Shown here piece by piece: positions 1 to 6,188 of a stretch of DNA of 8,469 nt. The DNA comes from Acidobacteriota bacterium. Lineage in GTDB: Bacteria; Acidobacteriota; Terriglobia; Acidoferrales; UBA7541. The stretch's first letter is position 1. Each line of letters opens with the position of its first letter. Position numbers and translations under genes: made by a program. The stretch covers positions 1-8,469 of the forward strand of contig JAFAZL010000180.1 of the NCBI GenBank assembly GCA_019239815.1, read 5' to 3'. The notes under the pieces were generated by a model. The model did not search any database. It worked only from the letters and a program-made list of their open reading frames with translations, and had not been told where the DNA came from.

Positions 1-762
1 GAGACGCAGGACGCGCGCGTAGTATTCGTGGTGCTTGAGGTTCGCGCCGGCTTCCTGATCGACGATGAAAGTTACGTCGGGATGATGCTGCAGCGCGGAG
101 GCGGTGACGCCCGCGGTGACGGGACCCTCGATCGCCTGCGCAATGGAAGTCGCTTTCGACGAGCCGCTGGCCAGCAACAAAATCCTCCGCGCTTCGAGAA
201 TCGTGCCGATGCCCATCGTGATCGCGCATTCCGGAACTTTTTCCCCGGGCTTAAACGATTTGCGATTATCGTCGATGGTTTCTTTCGTCAGCACTTTGAT
301 CCGCGTGCGCGACCCGAGGCTCGAGGTCGGCTCGTTGAATCCGACGTGCCCGTTGCGGCCGATGCCAAGAATTTGCAGATCGATTCCGCCGGCATCGCGA
401 ATCGCTTGCTCGTAAGCGCCGCAATACCGATCGTAGCCCTCGGAGATCGTGCCGTCAGGAATGTGCACGTTTTCCGGCTTGGCGTTCACGTGCCGAAACA
501 AATTTTCCTGCATGAAGTAATGAAAGCTCTCGGGGTGCGAGGCCGGAAGGCCAAGGTACTCGTCGAGATTAAAGCTAACGATGCTGGAAAAATCGAGTTT
601 CTCTTCGCGATGCAAACGGACGAGTTCCCGATAAAACGTGAGCATCGTGCTGCCGGTCGCTAGACCGAGACGAATGTTGGGATTGCGGTGAATAGCGTTC
701 GCTACGATGCGCGCGCCTTCGCGGCCGAGCTGTTCTTTGTCAGGTTTGAGAATGAGGAGCAT
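1..762 (-). CDS. nagB: Glucosamine-6-phosphate deaminase (partial, C-terminal end outside the window)
   Basis: NagB converts glucosamine-6-phosphate to fructose-6-phosphate and ammonia in the cytoplasm, feeding amino sugars from GlcNAc or peptidoglycan into glycolysis. The minus frame is open from an ATG at 760-762 to the window edge, giving 254 residues; E. coli NagB has 266, so only the tail is missing. Visible landmarks are the phosphate loop LATGSTM (about 34-40), FNLDEYLGLP (64-73) with catalytic Asp67, and GIGRNGHVGFNEP (133-145) with catalytic His139 and Glu144. SSLGSRTRIKVLT follows. Residue 137 is Asn where E. coli has Asp141; from memory many NagB proteins have NGH here, so this should not mean inactivity. 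No good Shine-Dalgarno sequence precedes the ATG. The gene diverges from a symporter, consistent with an amino-sugar uptake locus (inference). Confidence 0.95.
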   Translation of the reverse strand, partial: MLLILKPDKEQLGREGARIVANAIHRNPNIRLGLATGSTMLTFYRELVRLHREEKLDFSSIVSFNLDEYLGLPASHPESFHYFMQENLFRHVNAKPENVHIPDGTISEGYDRYCGAYEQAIRDAGGIDLQILGIGRNGHVGFNEPTSSLGSRTRIKVLTKETIDDNRKSFKPGEKVPECAITMGIGTILEARRILLLASGSSKATSIAQAIEGPVTAGVTASALQHHPDVTFIVDQEAGANLKHHEYYARVLRL

Positions 763-786
763 ATGTGCAATTTTGCGGCTAATAGA

Positions 787-800
787 TTAAACCGATTTAA
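787..800. promoter_or_regulatory. Imperfect palindrome, candidate operator upstream of nagB
   Basis: The 14-bp element TTAAACCGATTTAA is a palindrome centred on CG, with six of seven positions symmetric. It lies 25-38 bp upstream of the nagB start and overlaps the candidate -10 element. A central CG within an AT-rich palindrome resembles LacI-family operators. That resemblance is inference, and no regulator gene is in the window. Confidence 0.25.
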
Positions 801-976
801 ACATATAATTCCAGCCGCGTTGCAGGCTTTCGCGGTGCGCTCACCGCAAGCTCGCCGCAGTCGCACAGCACACGCGAGATGGATACAGAATTTTATCCGC
901 CCGGAAAGATTTCTGGCCACGCACCACACTATTGGGTCTACACTTCCGGGTCAACGTTGTTTTGGATTTTCGCACT

Positions 977-996
977 TAGGTTCGGGGTGAAACCTA
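977..996 (+). promoter_or_regulatory. Hairpin presenting the symporter Shine-Dalgarno sequence in its loop
   Basis: TAGGTT (977-982) and AACCTA (991-996) form a perfect 6-bp stem around the loop CGGGGTGA (983-990). The loop holds the only Shine-Dalgarno-like sequence (GGGGTG) before the ATG at 1001. The stem ends four bases from the start codon, so it could modulate ribosome access. Whether it folds in vivo is unknown. Confidence 0.35.
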
Positions 997-1000
997 GAAA

Positions 1001-2920
1001 ATGGCACTGAATTCGACCGACTGGATTGTCATCGCCGCGTATCTGCTTCTAAATTTGGCAATCAGCCTTTATTACCGGCGGCGCTCCTCGGGCAGTACCG
1101 AGGAGTTTTTCGTTTCCGGGCGCAACGTTTCGTGGTGGCTGGCCGGCACTTCCATGGTCGCCACGACGTTCGCCGCGGACACGCCGCTGTTCGTAACCGG
1201 CGTGGTGGCAAAGCAAGGAATCTCGGGCAACTGGATCTGGTGGTCGCAGTGCCTGTCGGGAATGATGACGGTTTTCTTTTTCGCGCGGTACTGGCGGCGA
1301 GCGGGAATTTTGACAGACGTCGAATTCGTCGAGCTGCGCTATGAAGGTAAAGCCGCCGCTTTCCTCCGCGGATTCCGCGCAATCTATCTCGGCGGTCTGA
1401 TGAATTGCCTGATTCTTGGCTGGGTCATCAAGGCGATGATCAGTATCACGACGGTGCTGCTTGGAGACGCGATCGCACAGGGGCGCGTGTTGTCGATCGG
1501 CATCGGCGGCCACACGTTTTTCACATACACGCTTGGCGAACCTGCGCACACGGGCCTTCTGATCTGCGTCCTGCTACTAGTTCCCTTCACCGGAATTTAC
1601 ACGTTCATCGGCGGTCTCTGGGGCGTACTCGTCACCGACTTGTTCCAATTCATTCTGAAGATGTCGATGATCATTGTTCTGGCATGGGTTGCCGTATCGA
1701 AAATCGGCGGCATGGCACTCCTCAAAGTGCAGCTTTCTCATGTCAACGATGCTGTTCGCCAGACGGGACAAGCCACGAGCGATGTCACCGCATTCTTCCC
1801 GAATTTCCATCTCGGCTGGACGACTGACGCGATTTGGACTTTGCCGGTCATCACGTTCGTCCTGTATCTCGGCGTGCAATGGTGGGCGAGCTGGTATCCG
1901 GGCGCCGAGCCTGGAGGTGGGGGCTACGTGGCGCAGCGCATGTTCAGCGCAAAGGACGAGAAGAACTCGCTCGGCGCAACGCTGTGGTTCAACATCGCCA
2001 ACTATGCGATGCGTTCGTGGCCATGGATCGTCACCGGCCTCGTCGCCGTCGCGGTCTACTCCACGCACGGCGGTCTGCATCCGAGCGCGGAATTCGCCGC
2101 CGAGCCGGAAAAAGGCTACGTGATGGTGCTGCGCGATTTTCTTCCGCCAGCTTTGCGCGGGCTGATGATCGCGGCGTTCCTCGCAGCATTCATGTCCACG
2201 GTCGGCACGCAGCTCAACTGGGGCACATCGTACTTCATCAACGATTTCTATCGCCGCTTCGTCGTGCGTAACGGCACAGAAAAGCACTACGTCTTCGTCA
2301 GCAAGCTCTTCATCGTGCTGCTCGTGATTTTGAGCGGCTACACGGCGGCGCACATCACGTCGATTCAGTCGGCATGGCAACTCCTGCTCGGCATGGGAGC
2401 CGGCACCGGCGGCGTGCTGATGCTGCGGTGGTACTGGTGGCGCGTCAACGCATGGAGCGAGATATCCGCGATGATCGCCGCGTTCGTAACTTCGGTTTCA
2501 CTGGCGCAGATGACGTTCACGGGCAATACGACCGTCGTATTCGCAAAAACGGCGCTGATCACGACTGCGGTAACCACGATCGTCTGGCTCGTGGTCACGC
2601 TCATCACCCCGCCGGAATCCGACGAGCGCTTGCTGAAATTTTATCGACGCGTGCATCCGACGGTTCACGGGTGGAAGCGTATCGCGCAACTCGCTCCAGA
2701 GATCAAGCCCGTACGCGACTTCGGTGCCAACGCGTTCGACTGGATCATGGGCTGCACGCTCGTCTACTGCTGCATGTTCGGTATCGGTGAGCTGGTGCTG
2801 CAAGAGTGGCTGATCGGCATCGTCCTGCTGCTCATCTCTGCCGTATCCGGGTACTTCATCTACTGGAGCCTGTCGCGTCGCGGCTGGGAAACACTATCTG
2901 GAGCATCAGACATCGATTGA
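1001..2920 (+). CDS. Sodium:solute symporter (SSS/SLC5 family), C-terminus probably frameshifted
   Basis: This integral inner-membrane protein (639 residues) likely couples Na+ entry to solute uptake. An N-terminal helix (about 8-25) precedes FVSGRNVSWWLAGTSMVATTFAADTP (38-62), the unwound first core helix typical of the family. The family motif with GGLWGVLVTDLFQF occurs at 204-217. Helix-8 sequence AAFMSTVGTQLN is at 395-406, and Ser399-Thr400 align with the Na+-binding Ser/Thr pair of PutP and vSGLT. About 13 or more hydrophobic segments are visible. The hallmark WWASWYPGAEPGGGGY (294-309) marks a subgroup with no substrate known to me. The neighbouring nagB suggests an amino sugar (inference). 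The start is supported by GGGGTG 11 bases upstream. The last nine residues read like out-of-frame sequence: a +1 frame continues from about 2889 to a stop at 2964-2966, which would give about 654 residues. Confidence 0.9.
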   Translation: MALNSTDWIVIAAYLLLNLAISLYYRRRSSGSTEEFFVSGRNVSWWLAGTSMVATTFAADTPLFVTGVVAKQGISGNWIWWSQCLSGMMTVFFFARYWRRAGILTDVEFVELRYEGKAAAFLRGFRAIYLGGLMNCLILGWVIKAMISITTVLLGDAIAQGRVLSIGIGGHTFFTYTLGEPAHTGLLICVLLLVPFTGIYTFIGGLWGVLVTDLFQFILKMSMIIVLAWVAVSKIGGMALLKVQLSHVNDAVRQTGQATSDVTAFFPNFHLGWTTDAIWTLPVITFVLYLGVQWWASWYPGAEPGGGGYVAQRMFSAKDEKNSLGATLWFNIANYAMRSWPWIVTGLVAVAVYSTHGGLHPSAEFAAEPEKGYVMVLRDFLPPALRGLMIAAFLAAFMSTVGTQLNWGTSYFINDFYRRFVVRNGTEKHYVFVSKLFIVLLVILSGYTAAHITSIQSAWQLLLGMGAGTGGVLMLRWYWWRVNAWSEISAMIAAFVTSVSLAQMTFTGNTTVVFAKTALITTAVTTIVWLVVTLITPPESDERLLKFYRRVHPTVHGWKRIAQLAPEIKPVRDFGANAFDWIMGCTLVYCCMFGIGELVLQEWLIGIVLLLISAVSGYFIYWSLSRRGWETLSGASDID

Positions 2921-2982
2921 TCGGCTGAAAAAGGAAGCCGACGCTGTGAAGCGTCGCGCTGAGTAAACATCGCAGCAAAAGA

Positions 2983-3014
2983 AAAATGGGCGGAGATCAC
3001 TCTCCGCCCATTTT
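2983..3014. terminator. Bidirectional intrinsic terminator
   Basis: A perfect 14-bp stem (2983-2996 with 3001-3014, core ATGGGCGGAGA) closes a four-base loop, TCAC. On the plus strand it is followed by TTTTCGTTTT, ending symporter transcription. On the minus strand the A run at 2982-2986 becomes a T run, ending the SYLF transcript that converges here. Confidence 0.9.
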
Positions 3015-3038
3015 CGTTTTGGATTTGTTCAAACGCGC

Positions 3039-3773
3039 TTACTGCTTGCGGTGCGGCGAAGCCTTTTCCAACCGCGCGAGCAGCTTGTGCGCCGAGTCCG
3101 GGGCATGCAGCCGCGATTCGGTGATGATGTCTTCCGCCGAGATCGTGTGGCCGTAGACGCGCTTATTCGCATCGTTGTCCGGACGAACCGTCGAGCCTTC
3201 GAGCGAAATACCGGCAAAGACGCCGCGTGCGCGCGAGTAGCTCAACATTTCCGCACGCATCGTCACGTCGGTTTCCGCAGAAGCTTCACGTCCCTTCGGA
3301 CCGGCGGCGATCGACGCATCTCCACCGAGTTTCACTTTGCTGTGAAGCACGCTGTCGGCGCCGCGGTTGTTCATAACGAGAATCACGAAGTCAGTCGCCT
3401 GGCCGCCAATCTGGAAGCCGACACTGCCGCCCTCGAGAGCCATCATCGTCGGAGCGCCCCACGGACCCGTGTAGTCAGCATGGGTCCGGCAGACCATCAC
3501 ACCTCGGCCGTAGCTACCGCCCACGATGAACGCCGCCTTCACCACCGACGGGAAAATGATTACGCAGCGCGCTTTATCCAATAGGTCCTGTGGGATGTCG
3601 TCGGGAATATCGACGATTTCGCTGAAAACCGTGCCTGCGTTTTCGATGCGATCGTTATCTTTGGTGTCGTCGTCCTTGGCTTTTGCCTTGGACGCAGGTG
3701 CGAGCGCAAGCCCTGCAACTACGAATGCGCCCGCCAAAAACGTGGTAAAGAGCTTCTTATGCAACTCCCTCAT
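3039..3773 (-). CDS. Secreted SYLF (Ysc84-type) domain protein
   Basis: The protein has 244 residues when started at the ATG at 3771-3773. That start is preferred because AAGGAG lies a few bases upstream; an ATG 24 bp further up (3795-3797) has no such site and adds a charged stretch before the signal peptide. Residues 1-31 form a Sec signal peptide (MRELHKK, hydrophobic 8-27, cleavage near ASKA-KA) with no lipobox. A charged linker (32-42) leads into a SYLF domain at about 45-220. Its landmarks are ARCVIIFPSVVKAAFIVGGSYGRG (68-91), GPWGAPTMMALEGGSVGFQIGGQATDFVILVMN (103-135) and the LSYSRARGVFAGISLEGS block (177-194). SYLF domains bind lipid or phosphoinositide in eukaryotes; bacterial versions are usually periplasmic or outer-membrane associated, with no settled function. 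A stress or envelope role is inferred from its neighbours. Confidence 0.9.
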   Translation of the reverse strand: MRELHKKLFTTFLAGAFVVAGLALAPASKAKAKDDDTKDNDRIENAGTVFSEIVDIPDDIPQDLLDKARCVIIFPSVVKAAFIVGGSYGRGVMVCRTHADYTGPWGAPTMMALEGGSVGFQIGGQATDFVILVMNNRGADSVLHSKVKLGGDASIAAGPKGREASAETDVTMRAEMLSYSRARGVFAGISLEGSTVRPDNDANKRVYGHTISAEDIITESRLHAPDSAHKLLARLEKASPHRKQ

Positions 3774-3877
3774 GAACGCTTCTCCTTTTTCTTTCATGCC
3801 CTTTTTGATGCGATGATCAGATTGTTGCTTTGTTACCCTTTCAGCAAAATTCGATGAACGATATTCCTTCGAGTGCT
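3774..3877. other. Short intergenic gap before the SYLF gene
   Basis: These 104 bases separate the small membrane protein from the SYLF gene on the same strand. I see no terminator hairpin with a T tract, so read-through from the upstream small gene is possible. The SYLF Shine-Dalgarno sequence is at the proximal end (3781-3788, TCTCCTTT on the plus strand). No strong internal promoter is evident. Confidence 0.4.
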
Positions 3878-4087
3878 TTAGCCCTTACGGTCCGACACCA
3901 ATATCACGACGCCGCCAATCAACGCAAGCGCTCCCAGGATTGGAGGCAACGGCACGCTGTGATGTTCTTCCTTCGTCGCCTGAATCGGGCCAACATCCAA
4001 AACTTTCTTGTGCGTCGTGTACGTAAAACCTTGATACATCAAAGCCAGAACCCCGAGAACGATGAGAATCAACCCGAGTGGCTTCAT
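3878..4087 (-). CDS. Small two-helix membrane protein, unknown function
   Basis: The product is a 69-residue hypothetical inner-membrane protein. Helix 1 spans about 3-20 (LGLILIVLGVLALMYQGF). A polar stretch at 21-45 (TYTTHKKVLDVGPIQATKEEHHS) follows, then helix 2 at 48-65 (PPILGALALIGGVVILVSD) and a short basic end (RKG). The start has a strong AGGAGG Shine-Dalgarno sequence about ten bases upstream. Proteins with this KVLDVGPI...PLPPILG pattern are familiar to me as conserved hypotheticals in acidobacteria and proteobacteria, but I cannot name a characterised family. The gene lies between DUF1328 and SYLF on one strand, suggesting a membrane stress role (inference). Confidence 0.8.
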   Translation of the reverse strand: MKPLGLILIVLGVLALMYQGFTYTTHKKVLDVGPIQATKEEHHSVPLPPILGALALIGGVVILVSDRKG

Positions 4088-4207
4088 ATTTTCGCTTCCT
4101 CCTGGAGGCGCAAATTTTGATGCGCAATACTCTGGCGAACGACATCAGTCGCCCGCCACCCCCCGTCAAGCCAATGGCCTATGATTCGATTCTTCCCTGC
4201 AAATCGA

Positions 4208-4372
4208 CTAGGTTCGGCGAAGCAAGTGCCCAACCAGCGTCACCAGGAACAGAATCAGGAAAATGAAAAACAGGATCTTTGCGACGCCCGCCGCTGCCAC
4301 AGCCACACCCGTGAACCCAAGCAGAGCCGCGACCAACGCAACAATGAAAAATGCCAACGCCCAACGCAACAT
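4208..4372 (-). CDS. DUF1328 family small membrane protein (YtjA-like)
   Basis: This 54-residue protein starts at the ATG at 4370-4372, five bases after a perfect AGGAGG. It has two hydrophobic segments: [20 protein letters not shown] (1-20) and, after a small Ala/Gly-rich turn with [28 protein letters not shown] (33-47), ending HLLRRT. The [19 protein letters not shown]...[14 protein letters not shown] pattern is the DUF1328/YtjA signature, and the length matches the family. These are inner-membrane proteins of unknown function, often found next to CsbD-like and other stress genes. The arrangement suggests it is the first gene of a minus-strand group with the two genes that follow (gaps of 120 and 104 bp). 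Confidence 0.9.
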   Translation of the reverse strand: MLRWALAFFIVALVAALLGFTGVAVAAAGVAKILFFIFLILFLVTLVGHLLRRT

Positions 4373-4919
4373 CGTAACCTCCTGATAGGTGCTACCTGAT
4401 TTGACAATCCTTCAATCTCTTAAAGGGCCCTGAACCGGGCTGAGAGACAGCACTGCCTGACTTGGGCCACGATTCCCTCATTTTGTACAAGACGTGTATC
4501 TAACGCTCCATACGGTAACGACCTGAGTGCTTTTGGAACCATCGTGTAGCGCAACGAAACCTGGGATGGCTATTAACATGGTTGCAGAACCAACCATTCC
4601 GCAACAGTGCGCCAGTAATCGAGCATTTTCGCGATAAGAAGTTGTCACTGCACCTGAACGGCAACGGAATTTGACGTGTTCGATCAACGGCCGAATCCCG
4701 CTGTTCGCTATCTGTGGGAAAAAGTCTGCCCACAAGTTTTGCACGGAGCGATGTAAAAAATTGCGGCGGTCGGGAACCTGGTTAAAAACGTACTAGGACG
4801 CAACTGTGCTCTAACTTCCTTAGGGTGTGCGTGTTCTAAAGGATGTAAGTTCTTGTACTGATTGGCGCGCGAGATGCACCTAGGGGAGTGGTGAGTACTA
4901 CATAGTTTGCTGCAACCGC

Positions 4920-4960
4920 TTTGGACCCTAGCACCGTCTTAATTGGTGTCAGGGTTCAGG
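4920..4960 (+). other. Long imperfect stem-loop upstream of the response regulator
   Basis: The arm at 4920-4935 pairs with 4945-4960 in 16 positions. These include four G-T wobbles and one A/C mismatch at 4930/4950, around a nine-base loop (4936-4944). The core pairs are ACCCT/AGGGT and CACC/GGTG. No T tract follows, so it is not an ordinary intrinsic terminator. It lies about 80 bases upstream of the regulator start and would be in its leader if the promoter is further up. Confidence 0.4.
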
Positions 4961-4969
4961 CATCCGGCC

Positions 4970-5038
4970 ATGAAATGCGATACCTCGGCAGCGTCAGTGC
5001 TGCACATATCCGATGCCGGTCGGAATCTCAGGAGGTAA
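4970..5038 (+). other. Possible 22-codon leader ORF ending in the regulator's Shine-Dalgarno
   Basis: ATG at 4970 opens a 22-codon frame whose last codons are AGG AGG TAA (5030-5038), so its stop overlaps the Shine-Dalgarno of the regulator at 5042. Translation of the leader would pass directly over that site, an arrangement compatible with translational coupling. It has no strong ribosome binding site of its own. The frame is the same as the regulator's, so the TAA separates the two. It may be chance. Confidence 0.2.
4988..5003 (+). other. Small perfect hairpin in the regulator leader
   Basis: GCAGC (4988-4992) and GCTGC (4999-5003) form a 5-bp GC-rich stem with the loop GTCAGT, about 27 bases before the AGGAGG at 5030-5035. 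It lies inside the possible leader ORF. No T tract follows. Confidence 0.3.
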
Positions 5039-5041
5039 GAA

Positions 5042-5710
5042 ATGGAACCCATACGCTTATTGGTAGCAGATGATCACGAAATCATGCGGAAAGGAATCCG
5101 TTCACTGCTTGAGGCTCAACCCGGCTGGCAAGTAACTGCTGAGGCGAGCGATGGCCGCGAAGCTGTCGAAAAGGCGCGCGAAATCAAGCCTGACGTCACG
5201 GTACTAGACATCAGCATGCCGTCCCTGAACGGACTTGAAGCGGCGCGGCAGATGATCAAGAACGATGCCCGCGCGAAGATTCTCATTTTGACTCAGCATG
5301 AGTCGGACCCGCTGATCCGCGAAGTGCTTGATGCCGGCGCGCGTGGGTATGTCTTGAAGTCGGATGCAAGCCGCGACCTGATTACTGCCGTCAACGCTGT
5401 CCGCAGCAATAAGACTTTCTTTACGGCGAAGGTCGCCCAGATCGTTCTGGACGGTTATCTGGACAAGAAACCCAAGAAACCGGCTACCGACGAACGCAAA
5501 GACGAGGCGCGCAGCCGCCTGACGCCTCGGCAGCGGGAAATCGTACAGCTTCTGGCCGAAGGCAAGAGCAGCAAGGAAGTTGCCGTCGCGCTCGGATTGA
5601 GCGTCAAGACGGCGGAGACACATCGTGCGAACATCATGCGGCGTCTCGACTGCCACTCCATCAGCGAATTGGTGCGCTACGCGGTGAGAAACAACATCAT
5701 CCAGGCGTAA
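5042..5710 (+). CDS. NarL/FixJ-family response regulator
   Basis: This is a 222-residue two-component transcription factor. The receiver domain (about 4-120) has acidic Asp10-Asp11, phospho-acceptor Asp56 in VTVLDISMP, the Thr84 switch residue in LILTQHE, and Lys106 in GYVLKSDA, so all phosphorylation residues are intact. A charged linker (140-157, with KKPKKPATDERKDE) joins a LuxR-type helix-turn-helix (159-215) with LTPRQREIVQLLAEGKSSKEVA and LGLSVKTAETHRANIMRRL. The start has AGGAGG seven bases upstream (CAGGAGGTAAGAA then ATG). No histidine kinase is in the window, so it is an orphan here and its partner and signal are unknown. It sits between stress-type genes and could control them (inference). 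A hairpin terminator follows. Confidence 0.95.
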   Translation: MEPIRLLVADDHEIMRKGIRSLLEAQPGWQVTAEASDGREAVEKAREIKPDVTVLDISMPSLNGLEAARQMIKNDARAKILILTQHESDPLIREVLDAGARGYVLKSDASRDLITAVNAVRSNKTFFTAKVAQIVLDGYLDKKPKKPATDERKDEARSRLTPRQREIVQLLAEGKSSKEVAVALGLSVKTAETHRANIMRRLDCHSISELVRYAVRNNIIQA

Positions 5711-5729
5711 GAGGAAATTTCGCTTCCTC
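5711..5729 (+). other. Short stem-loop after the regulator stop
   Basis: GAGGAA (5711-5716) and TTCCTC (5724-5729) form a 6-bp stem with a seven-base loop directly after the stop codon. No T tract follows. It may protect the 3' end upstream of the true terminator. Confidence 0.3.
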
Positions 5730-5750
5730 GACGAAACCTGCTTTTGCTTT

Positions 5751-5781
5751 GGGCGCAGAGATTCTGCGCCCTTTCGTTTTT
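5751..5781 (+). terminator. Intrinsic terminator of the response regulator
   Basis: GGGCGCAGA (5751-5759) pairs perfectly with TCTGCGCCC (5763-5771) around the loop GAT. It is followed by TTTCGTTTTT (5772-5781), so the csbD-like gene downstream probably has its own promoter in 5782-5942. Confidence 0.9.
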
Positions 5782-5942
5782 CAGCGCACAGAAATGCCTT
5801 CCAGGCCCCGAACGTCACGAAAATCGTAGTACTAAGCGCTCGTACAACATGCGTCGTCGCAAGCTTGAATGATTCACAGTATTTCGCCGGCGGTTTACGG
5901 GTGGTTTCCTGAACTCGTATCACGCAGTCCATAGGAGGTTTC
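5782..5942 (+). promoter_or_regulatory. Upstream region of the csbD-like gene
   Basis: This 161-bp region follows the regulator terminator and should carry an independent csbD promoter. No consensus sigma-70 pair is convincing. A TTGAAT at 5864-5869 is a possible -35 but lacks a clear -10. It ends with a perfect AGGAGG (5934-5939) immediately before the csbD start. Confidence 0.35.
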
Positions 5943-6188
5943 ATGAACTGGGATCAGGTTGAAGGAAAATGGAAACAAGCCTCGGGCAAAGCGAAAGAAA
6001 AATGGGGCAAGTTGACCGACGACGATCTCCAGCGCATCAGTGGAAAACGTGATCAACTCGTCGGCCGGATTCAGGAGCGCTACGGCATCGCGAAAGAGGA
6101 AGCCGAGCGCCAGGTAGATGAGTTCTCTCGGACATATGGCACGGATGCCGCCACGACGCATGCAAAGGTCCGGAGCACGAGTGGCTAG
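5943..6188 (+). CDS. CsbD-like stress protein
   Basis: The product is an 81-residue hydrophilic, Lys/Glu-rich helical protein. The N-terminus has the CsbD signature MNWDQVEGKWKQASGKAKEKWGKLTDDDL (1-29), followed by ISGKRDQLVGRIQERYGIAKEEAERQVDEF (32-61), as in E. coli YjbJ-type proteins. Residues 63-81 form a short, probably disordered tail, making it slightly longer than the usual 60-70 residues. CsbD proteins are abundant general-stress proteins (sigma-B regulon in Bacillus) of unknown biochemical function, presumably cytoplasmic here as there is no signal peptide. The start has AGGAGG four bases upstream (AGGAGGTTTC then ATG), suggesting strong translation. Its stop codon lies just inside a 9-bp inverted repeat, and a terminator follows. 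Confidence 0.93.
   Translation: MNWDQVEGKWKQASGKAKEKWGKLTDDDLQRISGKRDQLVGRIQERYGIAKEEAERQVDEFSRTYGTDAATTHAKVRSTSG

Larger units (their letters stand above)
763..1000. promoter_or_regulatory. Divergent nagB / symporter intergenic region
   Basis: This 238-bp spacer must carry the promoters of both divergent genes. An AT-rich stretch at 781-811 lies just upstream of nagB. On the minus strand it offers a weak sigma-70-like pair, TGGAAT (807-812) and TTTAAT (785-790), 16 bp apart. A 6-bp GC-rich stem with a four-base loop (832-847, GCGGTG/CACCGC) sits in the middle. No convincing gene is present: short reading frames here overlap on both strands and resemble nothing I know. Promoter positions are weak guesses. 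Confidence 0.4.
4373..5041. other. 669-bp gene-free divergent region
   Basis: This region separates divergent DUF1328 and the response regulator and must hold both promoters. It appears less GC-rich than the surrounding genes. Minus-strand reading frames at about 4478-4744 (up to 88 codons) show no recognisable domain, overlap each other, and lack a strong ribosome binding site, so I do not call them. No obvious sigma-70 promoter stands out. A GGAACC at 4773-4778 could be an ECF-type -35, but I see no matching -10. The right end holds a long imperfect hairpin, a short perfect hairpin and a possible leader ORF, listed separately. An unannotated small RNA is possible. Confidence 0.5.

Noticed and set aside
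28..663. 211-codon plus-strand open frame opposite nagB
   Set aside because: It is antisense to a clearly recognised NagB with intact active-site motifs. The product has no recognisable domain and is a codon-bias shadow.
1577..2380. 267-codon minus-strand open frame inside the symporter
   Set aside because: It is antisense to conserved transmembrane segments. The Arg/Glu/Asp/His-rich product is typical of a reverse-strand shadow of a GC-rich gene.
2886..2892. GGGAAAC as a programmed -1 slippery heptamer in the symporter
   Set aside because: The heptamer is not in the register needed for -1 slippage, and the plausible downstream frame requires a +1 shift.
4186..4207. 6-bp inverted repeat TCGATT/AATCGA just after the DUF1328 stop
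   Set aside because: The stem is AT-rich and short with no T tract on the minus strand, so it is not a credible terminator.
4478..4744. 88-codon minus-strand frame in the long intergenic region
   Set aside because: It has no recognisable motif, no good ribosome binding site and overlaps another random frame. Only the region's general transcription is left open.
4790..5834. Hexamer GTACTA repeated at 4790, 4895 and 5829 as a shared regulatory motif
   Set aside because: A six-base match seen three times in about 1 kb with no shared flanks or spacing to genes is too weak to support.
5204..5944. 246-codon minus-strand open frame across the regulator
   Set aside because: It overlaps the receiver and helix-turn-helix coding sequence and the regulator terminator. 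It has no domain and no ribosome binding site that I can see.
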